Shown: positions 1 to 9,544 of the stretch, piece after piece
Position numbering within the stretch: position 1 is the stretch's first letter
Layout: the number at the start of each line of letters is the position of its first letter
Source of the DNA: Desulfobacteraceae bacterium
Lineage (GTDB): Bacteria > Desulfobacterota > Desulfobacteria > Desulfobacterales > Desulfosalsimonadaceae
NCBI GenBank assembly: GCA_011389935.1
Contig: JAABTJ010000003.1
Location: forward strand, 82,050-146,049
Length of the DNA stretch: 64,000 nucleotides
Direction of reading: 5' to 3'
The notes under the pieces: generated by a model
Database searches by the model: none
What the model was told of the DNA's origin: nothing
What the model saw: the letters and a program-made list of their open reading frames with translations, nothing else
Program-made: the position numbers and the translations under genes

Positions 1-1
1 C

Positions 2-1561
2 TTCAAACCGGCATCCGCGGCAGTGCTCACGGCCTGGGAGCTGGTCCAGTGCTTTTACCGGGGGGGCGTATCCAAAAAAGCCCTGCAGTTCATTCCCTGT
101 TCCGGAGCCACGGCCGGCGACGCGCTCACCGGCAATCCGGACGTGGATTACATCATTCTCACCGGCGGCACGGATACGGGCATGCGGATTTTGCAAAACC
201 GCCCCGATATTCAGCTTGCCGCGGAAACCGGCGGGAAAAACGCCACCATCGTAACGGCCATGTCCGACCGGGACCAGGCCATCAAAAACATCGTCCACTC
301 CGCATTTTCCAACAGCGGACAGAAATGCAGCGCCACGTCCCTGGTGATCCTGGAAAAGGAAGTATACGACGACAAATTGTTCAAGCGACAGTTGGTGGAT
401 GCGGCCAAAAGCTGTAAAACAGGCTCAGCCTGGGAATTTCAAAACAAGATCGGCCCGATTATCTCCCCCCCCGAAGGGGATCTGAAGCGCGCCCTGACCG
501 AACTTGAAGAGGGCGAATCCTGGGCGCTCAAACCAGCGCCCTTGCAAAACAACCCTTACATCTGGTCCCCCGGCATCAAATGGGGCGTCCGCCCCGGCGG
601 CTACACCCATATGACGGAATTTTTCGGCCCGGTTATCGGTGTCATGCGGGCGGACAACCTGGACCATGCCATCGAGCTCGTCAACATGACCGGATACGGG
701 CTCACCTCGGGACTGGAAAGCCTGGACCGGCGGGAGCAGGAAAAATGGAAGGCGAACGTCAAGGCCGGGAACCTGTATATCAACAAGGGGACTACCGGGG
801 CCATCGTGCTTCGCCAGCCGTTCGGCGGCATGGGCAAGTCCGCCCTGGGGGCGGGCATCAAGGCGGGCAGCCCCAACTACGTCTACCAGTTCATGAATTT
901 TACGGAAACCGGCTACCCGGATGTCGGCGCCATTGCATCGGATTCGCACCTGTTGTGGACGGTCAACCAGTGGGAGGTCGATCTGCGGTGGAACCGGATC
1001 AGCGACCATATTGCCGAAGATATCCGCAAAACCGTCTTTGCCGTCAAAAGCTACCTGTTTCAGTGGGAGCGGGAATTTTCCGCGGCACACGACTACTTTC
1101 ACCTGCGCGGCCAGGACAACCACCTGCGCTATCTGCCAAAGGGGCGGGTCGCTGTGCGCGTGGATGAAAACGATTCCCTGTTTGACGTTCTCGCCCGAAC
1201 CGCCGCATGCCTGGTCACCCGATGCGTGCCCATTGTCAGCCTACCGGAAGGGCTTTCCAACCGGGTCACGGCCTTTTTGGATACCCCCTGCGGGAAGCAG
1301 TTTTTCCGGGACGCACTGATCACGGAGCAGACCGATGAGCAGCTTTGCGCCATGATTCCGAAAATCGCCCGCATCCGCTACGCCCATCCGGACCGGGTAC
1401 CCCGTCAGGTGTATGAAGAGGCGGCACGAACAGGCTTCTACATTTCCCGCGTGCCGGTTTTCATGGAAGGGCGAATCGAATTGCTGCAGTATCTCCAGGA
1501 ACAGGCCGTCTGCAACAATTACCACCGCTACGGGAACCTGGGGGAGCGGGGATTGATCTGA
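2..1561 (+). CDS. putA: L-glutamate gamma-semialdehyde (P5C) dehydrogenase, PutA-type, 5'-truncated by window
   Basis: The gene enters from before the window and is open from base 2, so only the last 519 codons are seen. The aldehyde dehydrogenase core is clear: ETGGKN with the general-base Glu near base 224, and NSGQKCSATS with the catalytic Cys near base 327. A PFGGMGKSALGAG stretch near base 820 is typical of the C-terminal NAD-binding half. The long tail (VAVRVDENDSLFDVLAR onwards) is the extension found in bifunctional proline dehydrogenase/P5C dehydrogenases. Known role of the family: NAD-dependent oxidation of glutamate semialdehyde to glutamate, the second step of proline catabolism. 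Whether a proline dehydrogenase domain lies upstream cannot be seen. It converges on the acyl-CoA synthetase gene. Confidence 0.85.
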   Translation, partial: FKPASAAVLTAWELVQCFYRGGVSKKALQFIPCSGATAGDALTGNPDVDYIILTGGTDTGMRILQNRPDIQLAAETGGKNATIVTAMSDRDQAIKNIVHSAFSNSGQKCSATSLVILEKEVYDDKLFKRQLVDAAKSCKTGSAWEFQNKIGPIISPPEGDLKRALTELEEGESWALKPAPLQNNPYIWSPGIKWGVRPGGYTHMTEFFGPVIGVMRADNLDHAIELVNMTGYGLTSGLESLDRREQEKWKANVKAGNLYINKGTTGAIVLRQPFGGMGKSALGAGIKAGSPNYVYQFMNFTETGYPDVGAIASDSHLLWTVNQWEVDLRWNRISDHIAEDIRKTVFAVKSYLFQWEREFSAAHDYFHLRGQDNHLRYLPKGRVAVRVDENDSLFDVLARTAACLVTRCVPIVSLPEGLSNRVTAFLDTPCGKQFFRDALITEQTDEQLCAMIPKIARIRYAHPDRVPRQVYEEAARTGFYISRVPVFMEGRIELLQYLQEQAVCNNYHRYGNLGERGLI

Positions 1562-1631
1562 TCCGGCCCGTGTCGCTGAGAAATTGACAGGGCTTGGATC
1601 TCTGTGCGGGAAAGGCGCCCTGTCACTTCGG

Positions 1632-3638
1632 CTATTGATACAGCGCGTCGATCTCCCTGCCGTATTTTTCGTAGATGACCCGGCGCTTCATTTTCTGCGT
1701 CGGCGTGAGCTCGCCGGTCTCTTCGCTGAATGCGCCGGGGAGCAGCCGGAATCTCTTGATCTGTTCATAACGCGCCAGGTTCTGGTTGACCCGGTCCACC
1801 CGCTCCTGGAAGAAACCTATGATTTCCGGGGAGCGGACCAGATCGCCGTTGGAGCCTGACGGGATGCCCATTTCCCGGGCCAGTTCCGTAACCAGGTCGA
1901 AACGGGGCACGATCAGTGCCGTGATATAATTGCGCCCATCCCCGATAATGCAGGCCTGGTCCACATACATGTCCATGATCAATGCCATCTCGATGGGCTG
2001 GGGGGCGATGTTTTTGCCGCCGGAGGTGACGATAAGCGATTTTTTGCGGTCCGTGATCCGGAGCAGGCCGTCTTCATCGAATTCCCCGATATCGCCGGTC
2101 CTGAAAAATCCGTCTTCCGTAAACGTTTCGCTGGTGTCCTCCTGCTGATTGAAGTATCCGCTTTCCATGGAAAAGACCTGGGGGCCTTTTACCAGCACTT
2201 CACCGTCTTTAGCGATCCGGATTTCCGTATTCCTGCACGGCCGGCCCACGGTGCCGGGCTTGATAATAAAACGGGGGGATATCAGCTTGGACACCACCAT
2301 CATTTTAAGGGCGCCTTTCGGCGTTTTAAAAGGGCAGTCCCCGCGGGCCTGCATGACGACCATGGTATCGACGAGCCACTCCATTGCCTTTTTGTAAATC
2401 CATTTATCCGGCAGAGGCTCCACAAACACCGGGGCGTTGGAGGTGACGGCCGATGTGGTTTCCGTAAGGCCGTACCCTTCGGTAATGGTGATATTCATGC
2501 TGCGGAAAAACCGGGTGATTTCCGCAGGCAGGGGCGCACCGCCGCTGCCGGCCACGACCAACCGGTCAAAGCCGATCTTTTTGCGGATTTTATCGTACAC
2601 CATGGAATTGGCAACGGCGAATTTCAAGCCCAGGGCCGGCGGCAGGGGCTCACCGGCGATGAGGTGCTCTGCAGCCTGATCGCCTGCAGCCATGGCCCAG
2701 TCGTAGAATTTTTTCCGGGAACCGGTCAAGCTTTCGCCGTGCAGCCGGACAGCCTCAAAAATTTTTTCGTACAGCCTCGGGATGGACAGCAGCACGTTGG
2801 GGCGGACCTCCAAAAGATCCTGCTGGATCGTCTGTATGCTTTGGGAAAAATTCATGGTGGTGCCGATGGCCATCTGCAGGTGGTAGTCGGTGGTTCGCCC
2901 CATGATATGACACAGGGGGAGAAAACAGAGGTTTTCCAGGCGGATGCCGCGTTCAATGATTTTCTGCAGCATGGGCGTGCTCATGAGCACCTCCGTCTGG
3001 GCCTTGAAATTCGCCTGGCTCAGCACGACCCCTTTGGGGTTGCCCGTGGTGCCCGACGTATAAATGATGGCGCCGGTATCGCTGCTTTTCAGGTCTTTGC
3101 GGCGCCGGTCAAATTGCGCTTGGGCCGATGGGGCGTCCACCCCTTTCTGGATTAGGCGGTCGTAGTCGATGATGCACGGGTCAGGGGGCGCTTTCACCGG
3201 CGACAGGCAGACGATAAATGCCAGGGAAGGGACCCGGGCCTTGACGCGAAGCGCCTGCTCCATGAGATCCCGGTCTCCGGCAACAACCCCCTTTGCACCG
3301 CAGTCATTGAGGATAAAGGCCAGTTGATTGTCGGTGCTGGTAGGATAGATGGGCACGCCGACAGCCCCGGCCCCCTGGATGGCCTGATCGGCAATGACCC
3401 ATCGGGGCCGGTTGTGTGAAAACAGGCCGATGCGGTCGTTTTTGGCAATGCTCATTTCAATGAGGCCGGCCCCGAGGTGCCCGGCTTCCCGGGCCGCCTG
3501 CCCCCAGGTGATATCCGTCCACTCCCGGCAGGGTTCGCCGTTTTTCAGCTTGGCCCGCATGAATACGTCATTTTCAAACCGGCTGGCCTGGGTGAAAAAC
3601 AGCCCGCACTGCGTGTCTTCTGTTTGATATAGGTACAC
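1632..3638 (-). CDS. long-chain acyl-CoA synthetase, AMP-forming
   Basis: ANL-superfamily adenylating enzyme of about 668 residues, a usual length for FadD15/FAA-type ligases. Seen motifs are the phosphate-binding loop YTSGTTGNPKGVVLS, the GYGLTETTSAV motif and TGDIGEFDEDGLLRITDRKK with the hinge before the C-terminal lid. The open frame extends further upstream, but GTG at 3636-3638 is preferred: AAGGAG lies 8 bases before it, and longer versions would run into the crotonase gene. Expected reaction: fatty acid + ATP + CoA to acyl-CoA, at the cytoplasmic membrane. It lies 73 bases downstream of the crotonase gene on the same strand, so co-transcription for fatty-acid activation and beta-oxidation is plausible. 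Chain-length specificity cannot be read from sequence. Confidence 0.88.
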   Translation of the reverse strand: MYLYQTEDTQCGLFFTQASRFENDVFMRAKLKNGEPCREWTDITWGQAAREAGHLGAGLIEMSIAKNDRIGLFSHNRPRWVIADQAIQGAGAVGVPIYPTSTDNQLAFILNDCGAKGVVAGDRDLMEQALRVKARVPSLAFIVCLSPVKAPPDPCIIDYDRLIQKGVDAPSAQAQFDRRRKDLKSSDTGAIIYTSGTTGNPKGVVLSQANFKAQTEVLMSTPMLQKIIERGIRLENLCFLPLCHIMGRTTDYHLQMAIGTTMNFSQSIQTIQQDLLEVRPNVLLSIPRLYEKIFEAVRLHGESLTGSRKKFYDWAMAAGDQAAEHLIAGEPLPPALGLKFAVANSMVYDKIRKKIGFDRLVVAGSGGAPLPAEITRFFRSMNITITEGYGLTETTSAVTSNAPVFVEPLPDKWIYKKAMEWLVDTMVVMQARGDCPFKTPKGALKMMVVSKLISPRFIIKPGTVGRPCRNTEIRIAKDGEVLVKGPQVFSMESGYFNQQEDTSETFTEDGFFRTGDIGEFDEDGLLRITDRKKSLIVTSGGKNIAPQPIEMALIMDMYVDQACIIGDGRNYITALIVPRFDLVTELAREMGIPSGSNGDLVRSPEIIGFFQERVDRVNQNLARYEQIKRFRLLPGAFSEETGELTPTQKMKRRVIYEKYGREIDALYQ

Positions 3639-3711
3639 TGGCGGCTTCTCCTTATGGTATCGTGAAAAGCAATGGTATATCGAAAAACATTCAAGACAAA
3701 ATATCGAGCTT

Positions 3712-4542
3712 TTATTCCTCCATAAATTGGCGATCATCATCCGGAAAATCGGGCGCCCGTTTTTCCAGAAACGCCCCCACCCCGTAAAAACATTCTCCGG
3801 AAACAATCAATGAAGCCGCCTGGGATGCCTCCAGATCCAGGCTCTGGAGCAATGACTGGTTCCGGCTCTGGCGGATAACGTTCAATGCGCATCGTACGGC
3901 GCGGGGCCCGTTCCTGGCGATCATGTCCGCAATCGTCATCGCCTCGTCTACAGACTGCCCGGGGGCGCTGACCCGGTTTGCCAACCCCAGGGCGATGGCC
4001 TCGCCGGCAGCGACCTTCCGGGCTGTCAGGACCAAGTCCGCCGCCCGGGACGGACCGATCAGGCGGGCAAGGCAGGCCCCGCCTCCCCAATCCGGCATCA
4101 GCCCCAGGCGGACTTCGGAAAAGCAGATCACCGCATCCGGGTCCATGACCCGCAAATCGCAGCGCACGGCCAGTTCCGCCCCGCCCCCGTAGGCCAGGCC
4201 GTTGACAGCGGCGATAATGGGCACCGGCAGGGAAACAAAGCTGTCCACGACGGCGCGCAAGTCACGAATGAGCCGGTCGGCAGGGCCTTTTTCCGATTTT
4301 TCCACCGCGGCAACGAGGTCTGCGACCCAGGGATTGTCCGGGTTGACGTCAAACCCGGCGGAAAAAACGTTGTCCGCGCCGGTGATCACAACCGCCCGGG
4401 GCAGATTTTTTCTGAGTTCACGGGTAACGCGGCCAAGCCCTGTGAACATCGCCTCGTTAAACGCATTCTGCCGTTTGGGCCGGTGCAGCCGCACAACGGC
4501 CACCCGGTCTTTTCGCTCTAGAAAAACCCCCTGTTCGGTCAT
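3712..4542 (-). CDS. enoyl-CoA hydratase/isomerase (crotonase) family protein
   Basis: A 276-residue crotonase-fold protein. The oxyanion-hole segments are visible: FSAGFDVN in the first half and AAVNGLAYGGGAELA in the second, followed by EVRLGLMPDWGGGACL, the loop that carries one catalytic acid in true hydratases. Here that position reads PDWGG rather than the classical PGAGG. The reaction could therefore be hydration, isomerisation or another crotonase chemistry. ATG 4542 is chosen because GGGAG sits 7 bases before it; an ATG 16 codons upstream has no such site. It lies 19 bases after the arylesterase-like gene and 73 bases before the acyl-CoA synthetase, suggesting a lipid-related operon. 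Confidence 0.82.
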   Translation of the reverse strand: MTEQGVFLERKDRVAVVRLHRPKRQNAFNEAMFTGLGRVTRELRKNLPRAVVITGADNVFSAGFDVNPDNPWVADLVAAVEKSEKGPADRLIRDLRAVVDSFVSLPVPIIAAVNGLAYGGGAELAVRCDLRVMDPDAVICFSEVRLGLMPDWGGGACLARLIGPSRAADLVLTARKVAAGEAIALGLANRVSAPGQSVDEAMTIADMIARNGPRAVRCALNVIRQSRNQSLLQSLDLEASQAASLIVSGECFYGVGAFLEKRAPDFPDDDRQFMEE

Positions 4543-4561
4543 CTTGCTTCTCCCGTTGATA

Positions 4562-5605
4562 TTACCTGCAAAATAAAATGTGTCCGTCAAATACCTGTCC
4601 TATGACAAAGCCTCCCTTGTAAGGGGCGGCAACGCTTGCCGCTGATATTTCCTTTCCGTCATCCAGGTATACCTCTTCAATCGAATATTGATTCCTGTCC
4701 AAAAAGGAAATTTTCAGAACCTGCGAGGGGGACGCCGTTTCCCTGTTCTTTGCATGGGCGGCAAAATCCAGAAGCTTCGGGTGACACGCAACAAAGAGGT
4801 TCCCCTCCTCGTCACGTTCGATGCCGTCGGCGCCGGTATTCAGATGGATGGCAAATTCCTTGGTGAGCGCCCCCGTTGGAATGTCTCGCGAAAGCACATG
4901 CAGGGACCGCCCGATTGTCGTGGTCACATACACCCGCTTTCCGTCGATGCTCGTGTTGATCCCGTTGGCGTATTTGAATCTTCTGGCAGCAACCTCCATT
5001 TTGTTGCCGTCAAAGTAGACCACATATGCGCGGGCAAGCTGCAGGTATTCTTCCAGGATGCGCCCCCATTTGGAGGTATTTCCGTGGTCGTTGGTGGCGT
5101 AGAAGCTTCGCGGACCCACGGCCAAAAGGTCATTTGGACTGAACATCAGCGGATGGCCGATCGATTCACGGTGATCAAGCCGGTTATCGCGATATTCGAA
5201 AATCTCGACAAAAGACCCGGCTGCTGTATGATTGATTACAAAAAGGAGCGTCTCCTCCTTTTCGGTTTTATAAAGGCTTATGCCGTGGGGATGAAACTCT
5301 TTTGTAAAATCCGCTGTGAGGTCTACCGGTTTATACCCTTGCCCATGCAAATCCAGTGCATAGACGGCCCCCTGAACAGGCTCGCCTGCCGCGGAAGCCC
5401 TTCGGTCATCGCTCGATATAAACGCAATGCCGGCGGCCGAATCCACGGTGATATCTTCCGGCCCCGGAATCCCGGGAATGGTAACGCATGAATCGCCGGA
5501 ATGGGGTGTGATGGTTTTGAAGTAGCCCGCGTCATAGAGGATTTTTGCAGCAAGAACAAATACCAGAAGAAGGATTACACCGATAAAAATGATTCGCTTT
5601 TTCAT
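4562..5605 (-). CDS. SMP-30/paraoxonase-like beta-propeller protein with N-terminal membrane anchor
   Basis: A 347-residue protein beginning KKR followed by a hydrophobic stretch (IIFIGVILLLVFVLAA), which reads as a signal anchor, so the rest should face the periplasm. The remainder has repeated beta-strand blades and motifs reminiscent of arylesterase/paraoxonase and SMP-30 proteins: HPHGISLY, SPNDLLAVGPRSFYATND, ANGINTSIDGKRVYVT and NTGADGIERDEEGNLFVACHP. The Asn/Asp positions of these motifs normally hold the catalytic calcium. Likely a lactonase or aryl esterase, but the substrate is unknown. It is the first gene of a minus-strand run with the crotonase and the acyl-CoA synthetase. Confidence 0.7.
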   Translation of the reverse strand: MKKRIIFIGVILLLVFVLAAKILYDAGYFKTITPHSGDSCVTIPGIPGPEDITVDSAAGIAFISSDDRRASAAGEPVQGAVYALDLHGQGYKPVDLTADFTKEFHPHGISLYKTEKEETLLFVINHTAAGSFVEIFEYRDNRLDHRESIGHPLMFSPNDLLAVGPRSFYATNDHGNTSKWGRILEEYLQLARAYVVYFDGNKMEVAARRFKYANGINTSIDGKRVYVTTTIGRSLHVLSRDIPTGALTKEFAIHLNTGADGIERDEEGNLFVACHPKLLDFAAHAKNRETASPSQVLKISFLDRNQYSIEEVYLDDGKEISAASVAAPYKGGFVIGQVFDGHILFCR

Positions 5606-5688
5606 ACACGCTTCCTTGGTAGCGGGGGTGAAAGGCTTTTTCTCTTTTCCTGAATTGCATTAAATGAAACAAATATCAACACCAATAG

Positions 5689-6783
5689 AGGGGACGCCCT
5701 TTATATTTATATATTTACAAACCATTCCGTATCTGCTAAACAACATGCATGCCCAGACAAGCCAGAATAGATTCACCGGGTGCACTGCACCATATCATTG
5801 CCAGAGGTATCGAACACGGAAAAATATTTCGTGACGATAAGGATCGTGAATTTTTCATTACCCGCCTTGGCGAATTGGTTGTCGAGACCCGGACCCGATG
5901 CTTCGCATGGGCATTGATCCCAAACCATTTCCACCTGTTGCTTAAAACCGGAAATGAACCCATTGCCGTTTTTATGCGCCGTTTGCTGACAGGCTATGCG
6001 GTTGTGCATAACCGCCGCCACAGGCGCAGCGGACATTTATTCCAGAACAGGTATAAATCGATTCTGTGCCAGGAAGATGCATATCTGAAAGAGCTCGTAC
6101 GCTATATTCACCTTAATCCGCTGCGGGCCGAGCTGGTCAGGGACATGGCCGCACTGGATCGCCACCCCTTTTCCGGCCACAGCTTCCTTATGGGGAAAAG
6201 GAAAAACAGCTGGCAGTCGGTAACTGAGGTTTTGGCCTTTTTCGGCAACAACTATCAAGACGCCCGAAACCAATACCGACAATTCCTTGAAAAAGGAATT
6301 GAAATGGGCAGGCAACCGAATTTAGTGGGCGGCGGGCTGGTACGAAGCGCCGGAGGATGGTCGGCCGTTCACTCGTTGCGCAAAGCCGGCATGTTCCAAA
6401 AAAGCGATGAACGTATCTTAGGCGACGGCGATTTCGTGGAAACGGTTCTGAACAATGCACAAGAGATCCTAAACACGCGGTATGTTCTGGCTGGTCAAGG
6501 TATACAGTTTGAACATGTTCTTACGGCGGTGTCTGAGCTGCTCTCCCTTGACCCCGGGGAGCTGTTGGGGCCGTCTAAAGAACGGACCACAGTAAAGGCC
6601 CGGGGGCTTATTTGCTACTGGGCCGTACGGGAACTGGGTATGTCAATGACCGATGTGGCGAACCGGTTGAAGATTGCCGTCCCGACGGTTAGCGTAGCCG
6701 TAAAAAAGGGGCGCAGGATCGTTCGCGATGAAGGACTGGCCTTATTGACAATATTGAATATAAAAATATAAAGAGCGTCCCCT
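5689..6783. mobile_element. RAYT element: transposase gene with imperfect 24-bp inverted repeats
   Basis: The transposase gene is framed by inverted repeats. The left copy (5689-5712) reads aggggacgccctttatattt and onward. The right copy (6760-6783), reverse-complemented, reads aggggacgctctttatattt and onward, with two mismatches over 24 bases. The transposase stop codon (6769-6771) falls inside the right repeat, and the right repeat reaches the stop codon of lpdA (6782-6784). A related left end followed by a decayed transposase start occurs at 15702-15822, showing that this element family has moved in this genome. Confidence 0.75.
5749..6771 (+). CDS. REP-associated tyrosine transposase (RAYT, Y1/HUH type)
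   Basis: A 340-residue protein. The N-terminal half is a Y1 transposase domain: it starts PRQARIDSPGALHHIIARG, has the metal-binding HUH motif in WALIPNHFHLLLKTG (about residues 58-72) and the conserved block RYKSILCQEDAYLKELVRYI with the candidate tyrosines, followed by HLNPLRAELV. The C-terminal part (about residues 250-340) looks like a DnaA-type or HTH DNA-binding segment. Such proteins nick single-stranded DNA at REP-like hairpins and are usually single-copy or domesticated. No frameshift is seen, so it may be active. Surrounding genes are unrelated housekeeping genes. Confidence 0.9.
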   Translation: MPRQARIDSPGALHHIIARGIEHGKIFRDDKDREFFITRLGELVVETRTRCFAWALIPNHFHLLLKTGNEPIAVFMRRLLTGYAVVHNRRHRRSGHLFQNRYKSILCQEDAYLKELVRYIHLNPLRAELVRDMAALDRHPFSGHSFLMGKRKNSWQSVTEVLAFFGNNYQDARNQYRQFLEKGIEMGRQPNLVGGGLVRSAGGWSAVHSLRKAGMFQKSDERILGDGDFVETVLNNAQEILNTRYVLAGQGIQFEHVLTAVSELLSLDPGELLGPSKERTTVKARGLICYWAVRELGMSMTDVANRLKIAVPTVSVAVKKGRRIVRDEGLALLTILNIKI

Positions 6784-8182
6784 ATATATTCGCGGCGTCC
6801 TGGAGGGCTTCCGAAAAGGTCGGATGCCCGTGCATGATCCGCCCGATATCCTCCGAAGAGGCACCATACGTGATTGCGAACACGGCTTCGGCGATCATGT
6901 CCGAAGCCCGGGGGGCGATGATATGCACCCCCAGCACCCGGTCCGTCTTCCGGTGGGACAGGATCTTGACCATGCCGTCGGTCTCCCCCATGCAGCGGGC
7001 GCGTCCCGACCCGGTTAAGGGAAACGTACCCGTGCGGTAGGCAACACCCTGGGCCTTGAGCTGCTCTTCCGTCCTTCCGACCGCGGCGGCTTCGGGGGCG
7101 GTATAAATCACCACGGGCACCGCGTCATAATTCACCTCGCCGGCTTTCCCCGCCATGATCTCCACGGCCGCCCTGCCCTCGGCCGAGGCTTTGTGCGCCA
7201 ACATCTGCCCGCCAATCAAATCCCCTACGGCATAAATATTGCCGACATTGGTGCGGTACTGCGCATCTACCGGCACGAAGCCGTTCTCATCAATATGCAC
7301 TCCGGCGCTTTCCAGGCCGAGCCCTTCGGAAAGCGGCCGCCGACCCACGGAGACCAGCACGGTTTCACAGATGTGTTCGATCTGTTCGCCTTCCGTATCC
7401 CCTGATCCCGTGGTCATATTCACCTTTACGGTCTTTTTCCGCACCTTGGCGCCGATGACGCGGGTCTTTAATTTAAAATCGATGTTCTGATTTTTTAAAA
7501 TCCGCAGCAGGCGGCGCGACACCTGTCCGTCAACAGCCCCGGCAATGTGGTCGGCCATTTCTACCACGGTTACTTTTGCCCCCAGCCGGGACCAGACGGA
7601 TGCCATTTCCAGGCCGACATACCCGGCGCCGGCAACGAGCAGCCGTTTGGGAACTTCCTCAAAGGCCAAAGCTTCGGAAGAGCTCACAATGAACCGGCCG
7701 TCGAATGGAAGCGCTTCCAGTTCGATGGGCCGGCTGCCGGTGGCCAGCAGGATATTGTCTGCCGCCACGGTCCGGTCCCCGTCGCCCCCCGTCACCTTGA
7801 TCCGACCTGCGCTTTCAAGTTCGGCCGTGCCCCGGATAACCTCGACGTTGTTGGCCTTCAACAATGTTGCCACATTGTCGGTCAGGGCGCGGATGACCTC
7901 GTTTTTCCGGTCCATCATGACCTTGAGGTCGATTTTGGGGGTGCCCACCCGGATGCCGTGCTTTTTAAAGGAATTTTTCGCCACGGCCACGTGCTCCGAG
8001 GAATCAAGGAGCGCCTTGGCCGGAATGCATCCGTAATTGAGGCATATGCCCCCAAGGCGATCAAACTTGTCCACACAGGCGACCTTCATGCCCAGCTGCC
8101 CGGCCCGGGCCGCCGCCACGTAACCGCCGGGACCGGCGCCGATAATTACGACGTCATAGCGCGATTGTTCGGTCATGGTCAT
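6782..8182 (-). CDS. lpdA: dihydrolipoyl dehydrogenase (E3)
   Basis: A 466-residue flavoprotein disulfide reductase of normal length. The N-terminal FAD motif is [19 protein letters not shown]. The redox disulfide lies in [13 protein letters not shown]. The NAD-binding motif is [17 protein letters not shown], and the C-terminal [10 protein letters not shown] carries the catalytic His/Glu pair. It reoxidises dihydrolipoamide of the 2-oxoglutarate dehydrogenase complex with NAD. Its ATG overlaps the sucB stop as ATGA, showing translational coupling. A second in-frame ATG at 8176 has the better Shine-Dalgarno spacing (GGAG 8 bases before) and may be the true start. The 3' end touches the right inverted repeat of the RAYT element, so the last codons (AANI) may be insertion-modified. 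Confidence 0.95.
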   Translation of the reverse strand: MTMTEQSRYDVVIIGAGPGGYVAAARAGQLGMKVACVDKFDRLGGICLNYGCIPAKALLDSSEHVAVAKNSFKKHGIRVGTPKIDLKVMMDRKNEVIRALTDNVATLLKANNVEVIRGTAELESAGRIKVTGGDGDRTVAADNILLATGSRPIELEALPFDGRFIVSSSEALAFEEVPKRLLVAGAGYVGLEMASVWSRLGAKVTVVEMADHIAGAVDGQVSRRLLRILKNQNIDFKLKTRVIGAKVRKKTVKVNMTTGSGDTEGEQIEHICETVLVSVGRRPLSEGLGLESAGVHIDENGFVPVDAQYRTNVGNIYAVGDLIGGQMLAHKASAEGRAAVEIMAGKAGEVNYDAVPVVIYTAPEAAAVGRTEEQLKAQGVAYRTGTFPLTGSGRARCMGETDGMVKILSHRKTDRVLGVHIIAPRASDMIAEAVFAITYGASSEDIGRIMHGHPTFSEALQDAANI

Positions 8183-9528
8183 ATCTCCATCATTATGCGT
8201 TCCGGGGTTTCGATAAACTCCTTGATGCGCCTCAAAAAGGTGACGGCGTCCTTTCCGTCCACGATCCGGTGGTCGTAGCTCAATGCCACGTACATCATGG
8301 GGCGAATGACCACCTCGCCATCGATTGCCACAGGGCGGTCCTCGATTTTGTGCATGCCCAGGATGCCGCTCTGGGGCATGTTCAATATCGGGGTGCTCAA
8401 CAAAGATCCGTAAATCCCGCCGTTGGTGATGGAAAAGGTCCCGCCGGACAATTCGGAAAGCGTCACCTTGTTTTCCCGGACCCGCTTGGCAAAATCCACG
8501 ATCGCCGCTTCGATCCCGGCAAACCCGAGTTGATCGGCATGCTGGATAACCGGTACCACCAGCCCTTTTTCCGCACCGATGGCAATGCCGATGTGATAGT
8601 AGTGGTGATATACGATGTCGTCGCCGTCAATGCGGGCGTTGACTTCCGGAAATTCCTTGAGCGCCGCCACCACGGCCTTGATGAAAAAGGACATGAATCC
8701 CAGGCGCACGTCGTAGGTCCTGAAAAAATCCTCCTTGAGCCGCTCCCGGAGCATTTTGACCCGGCTCATGTCGATTTCGTTAAACGTGGTGAGCATTGCC
8801 GTGTTCTGGCGGGCGTCGAGCAGGTGCGATGCAATGCGCTTCCGGATAGGGGACATGGGTTTTCGGGTCACCGCTTCCGGGGTTTCAGCCTTGGGGGTTT
8901 CAGCCTTGGGGGTTTCAGCCTTGGGGGTTTCGGCAGTCTCCCGTGTTTCCAGGGCTTTTTGCGATGTTTTTTCGGCTGTTCCGGATTCCAGGTAAAGGAT
9001 AACATCCCCCTTGGTGATCATGCCGCCGGGGCCGGTTCCCCGGATCTTTGAGACATCCACGCCTTCTTCGCTGATCAGGCGGCGCACCGAGGGAGGGATC
9101 ACCGGCGTACGGCCGGTATCGGATTCGTCTTCAAGGGGCTTTGCCGCCGCTTCTGCCTTGTCCGCTTCCGCCTCGGTTACCCGCCCCGTTTCTGCGTCCG
9201 GTGCTTCGTCCGCTTTTTCAACCGGTTTCTCGGCCGGTTTCTCGGCCGGTGGTTCTTGATCCGCTGTTTCGGCCGTCTTTCCCGCCGCGGCGGCTTCCGT
9301 ATCAATGCGCCCCACCACCTTGCCCACTGCCACGGTCTCCCCCCCCTGGACAAGGATCTCCAGGACGCCGCTTTGCTCTGCGGGAACCTCCAGGGTCACC
9401 TTGTCGGTTTCCAGCACAAAAAGGGGTTCGTCTTTTTCAACGGTTTCGCCGTCTGCTTTATACCATTCCGCAAGCAAGGCTTCCTGCACGGATTCGCCAA
9501 CCTCCGGCACCTTGATATCGATTTTCAT
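8179..9528 (-). CDS. sucB: dihydrolipoyllysine succinyltransferase (2-oxoglutarate dehydrogenase E2)
   Basis: A 449-residue E2 with the usual three parts. The lipoyl domain covers residues 1-77 with the lipoylated lysine in ETDKVTLE. An Ala/Pro/Glu-rich linker follows. The E3-binding domain is [20 protein letters not shown] and following residues. A second linker contains ETPKA repeats. The catalytic domain ends with [11 protein letters not shown], holding the HxxxDG active-site motif. ATG 9528 is supported by AAAGGAGG; the open frame upstream is only antisense noise over sucA. It lies 16 bases after sucA and overlaps lpdA by 4 bases. The E2 core transfers succinyl groups to CoA. The NNGTF-like region ([15 protein letters not shown]) fits a succinyl- rather than acetyl-transferase. 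Confidence 0.95.
   Translation of the reverse strand: MKIDIKVPEVGESVQEALLAEWYKADGETVEKDEPLFVLETDKVTLEVPAEQSGVLEILVQGGETVAVGKVVGRIDTEAAAAGKTAETADQEPPAEKPAEKPVEKADEAPDAETGRVTEAEADKAEAAAKPLEDESDTGRTPVIPPSVRRLISEEGVDVSKIRGTGPGGMITKGDVILYLESGTAEKTSQKALETRETAETPKAETPKAETPKAETPEAVTRKPMSPIRKRIASHLLDARQNTAMLTTFNEIDMSRVKMLRERLKEDFFRTYDVRLGFMSFFIKAVVAALKEFPEVNARIDGDDIVYHHYYHIGIAIGAEKGLVVPVIQHADQLGFAGIEAAIVDFAKRVRENKVTLSELSGGTFSITNGGIYGSLLSTPILNMPQSGILGMHKIEDRPVAIDGEVVIRPMMYVALSYDHRIVDGKDAVTFLRRIKEFIETPERIMMEI
8875..8934 (-). repeat. 15-bp in-frame tandem repeat in the sucB linker
   Basis: About four copies of a 15-base unit (ggtttcagccttggg on the plus strand) encode repeated ETPKA pentapeptides in the Pro/Ala-rich swinging-arm linker of E2. 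The length is a multiple of three, so copy-number change would only alter linker length. Confidence 0.85.
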
Positions 9529-9544
9529 ATGGCCTCCTTTACAG

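Noticed and set aside
8875..8934. A CRISPR-like array
   Set aside because: The 15-base units are directly adjacent without spacers and encode the E2 linker in frame. The dnaX repeats are of the same kind.
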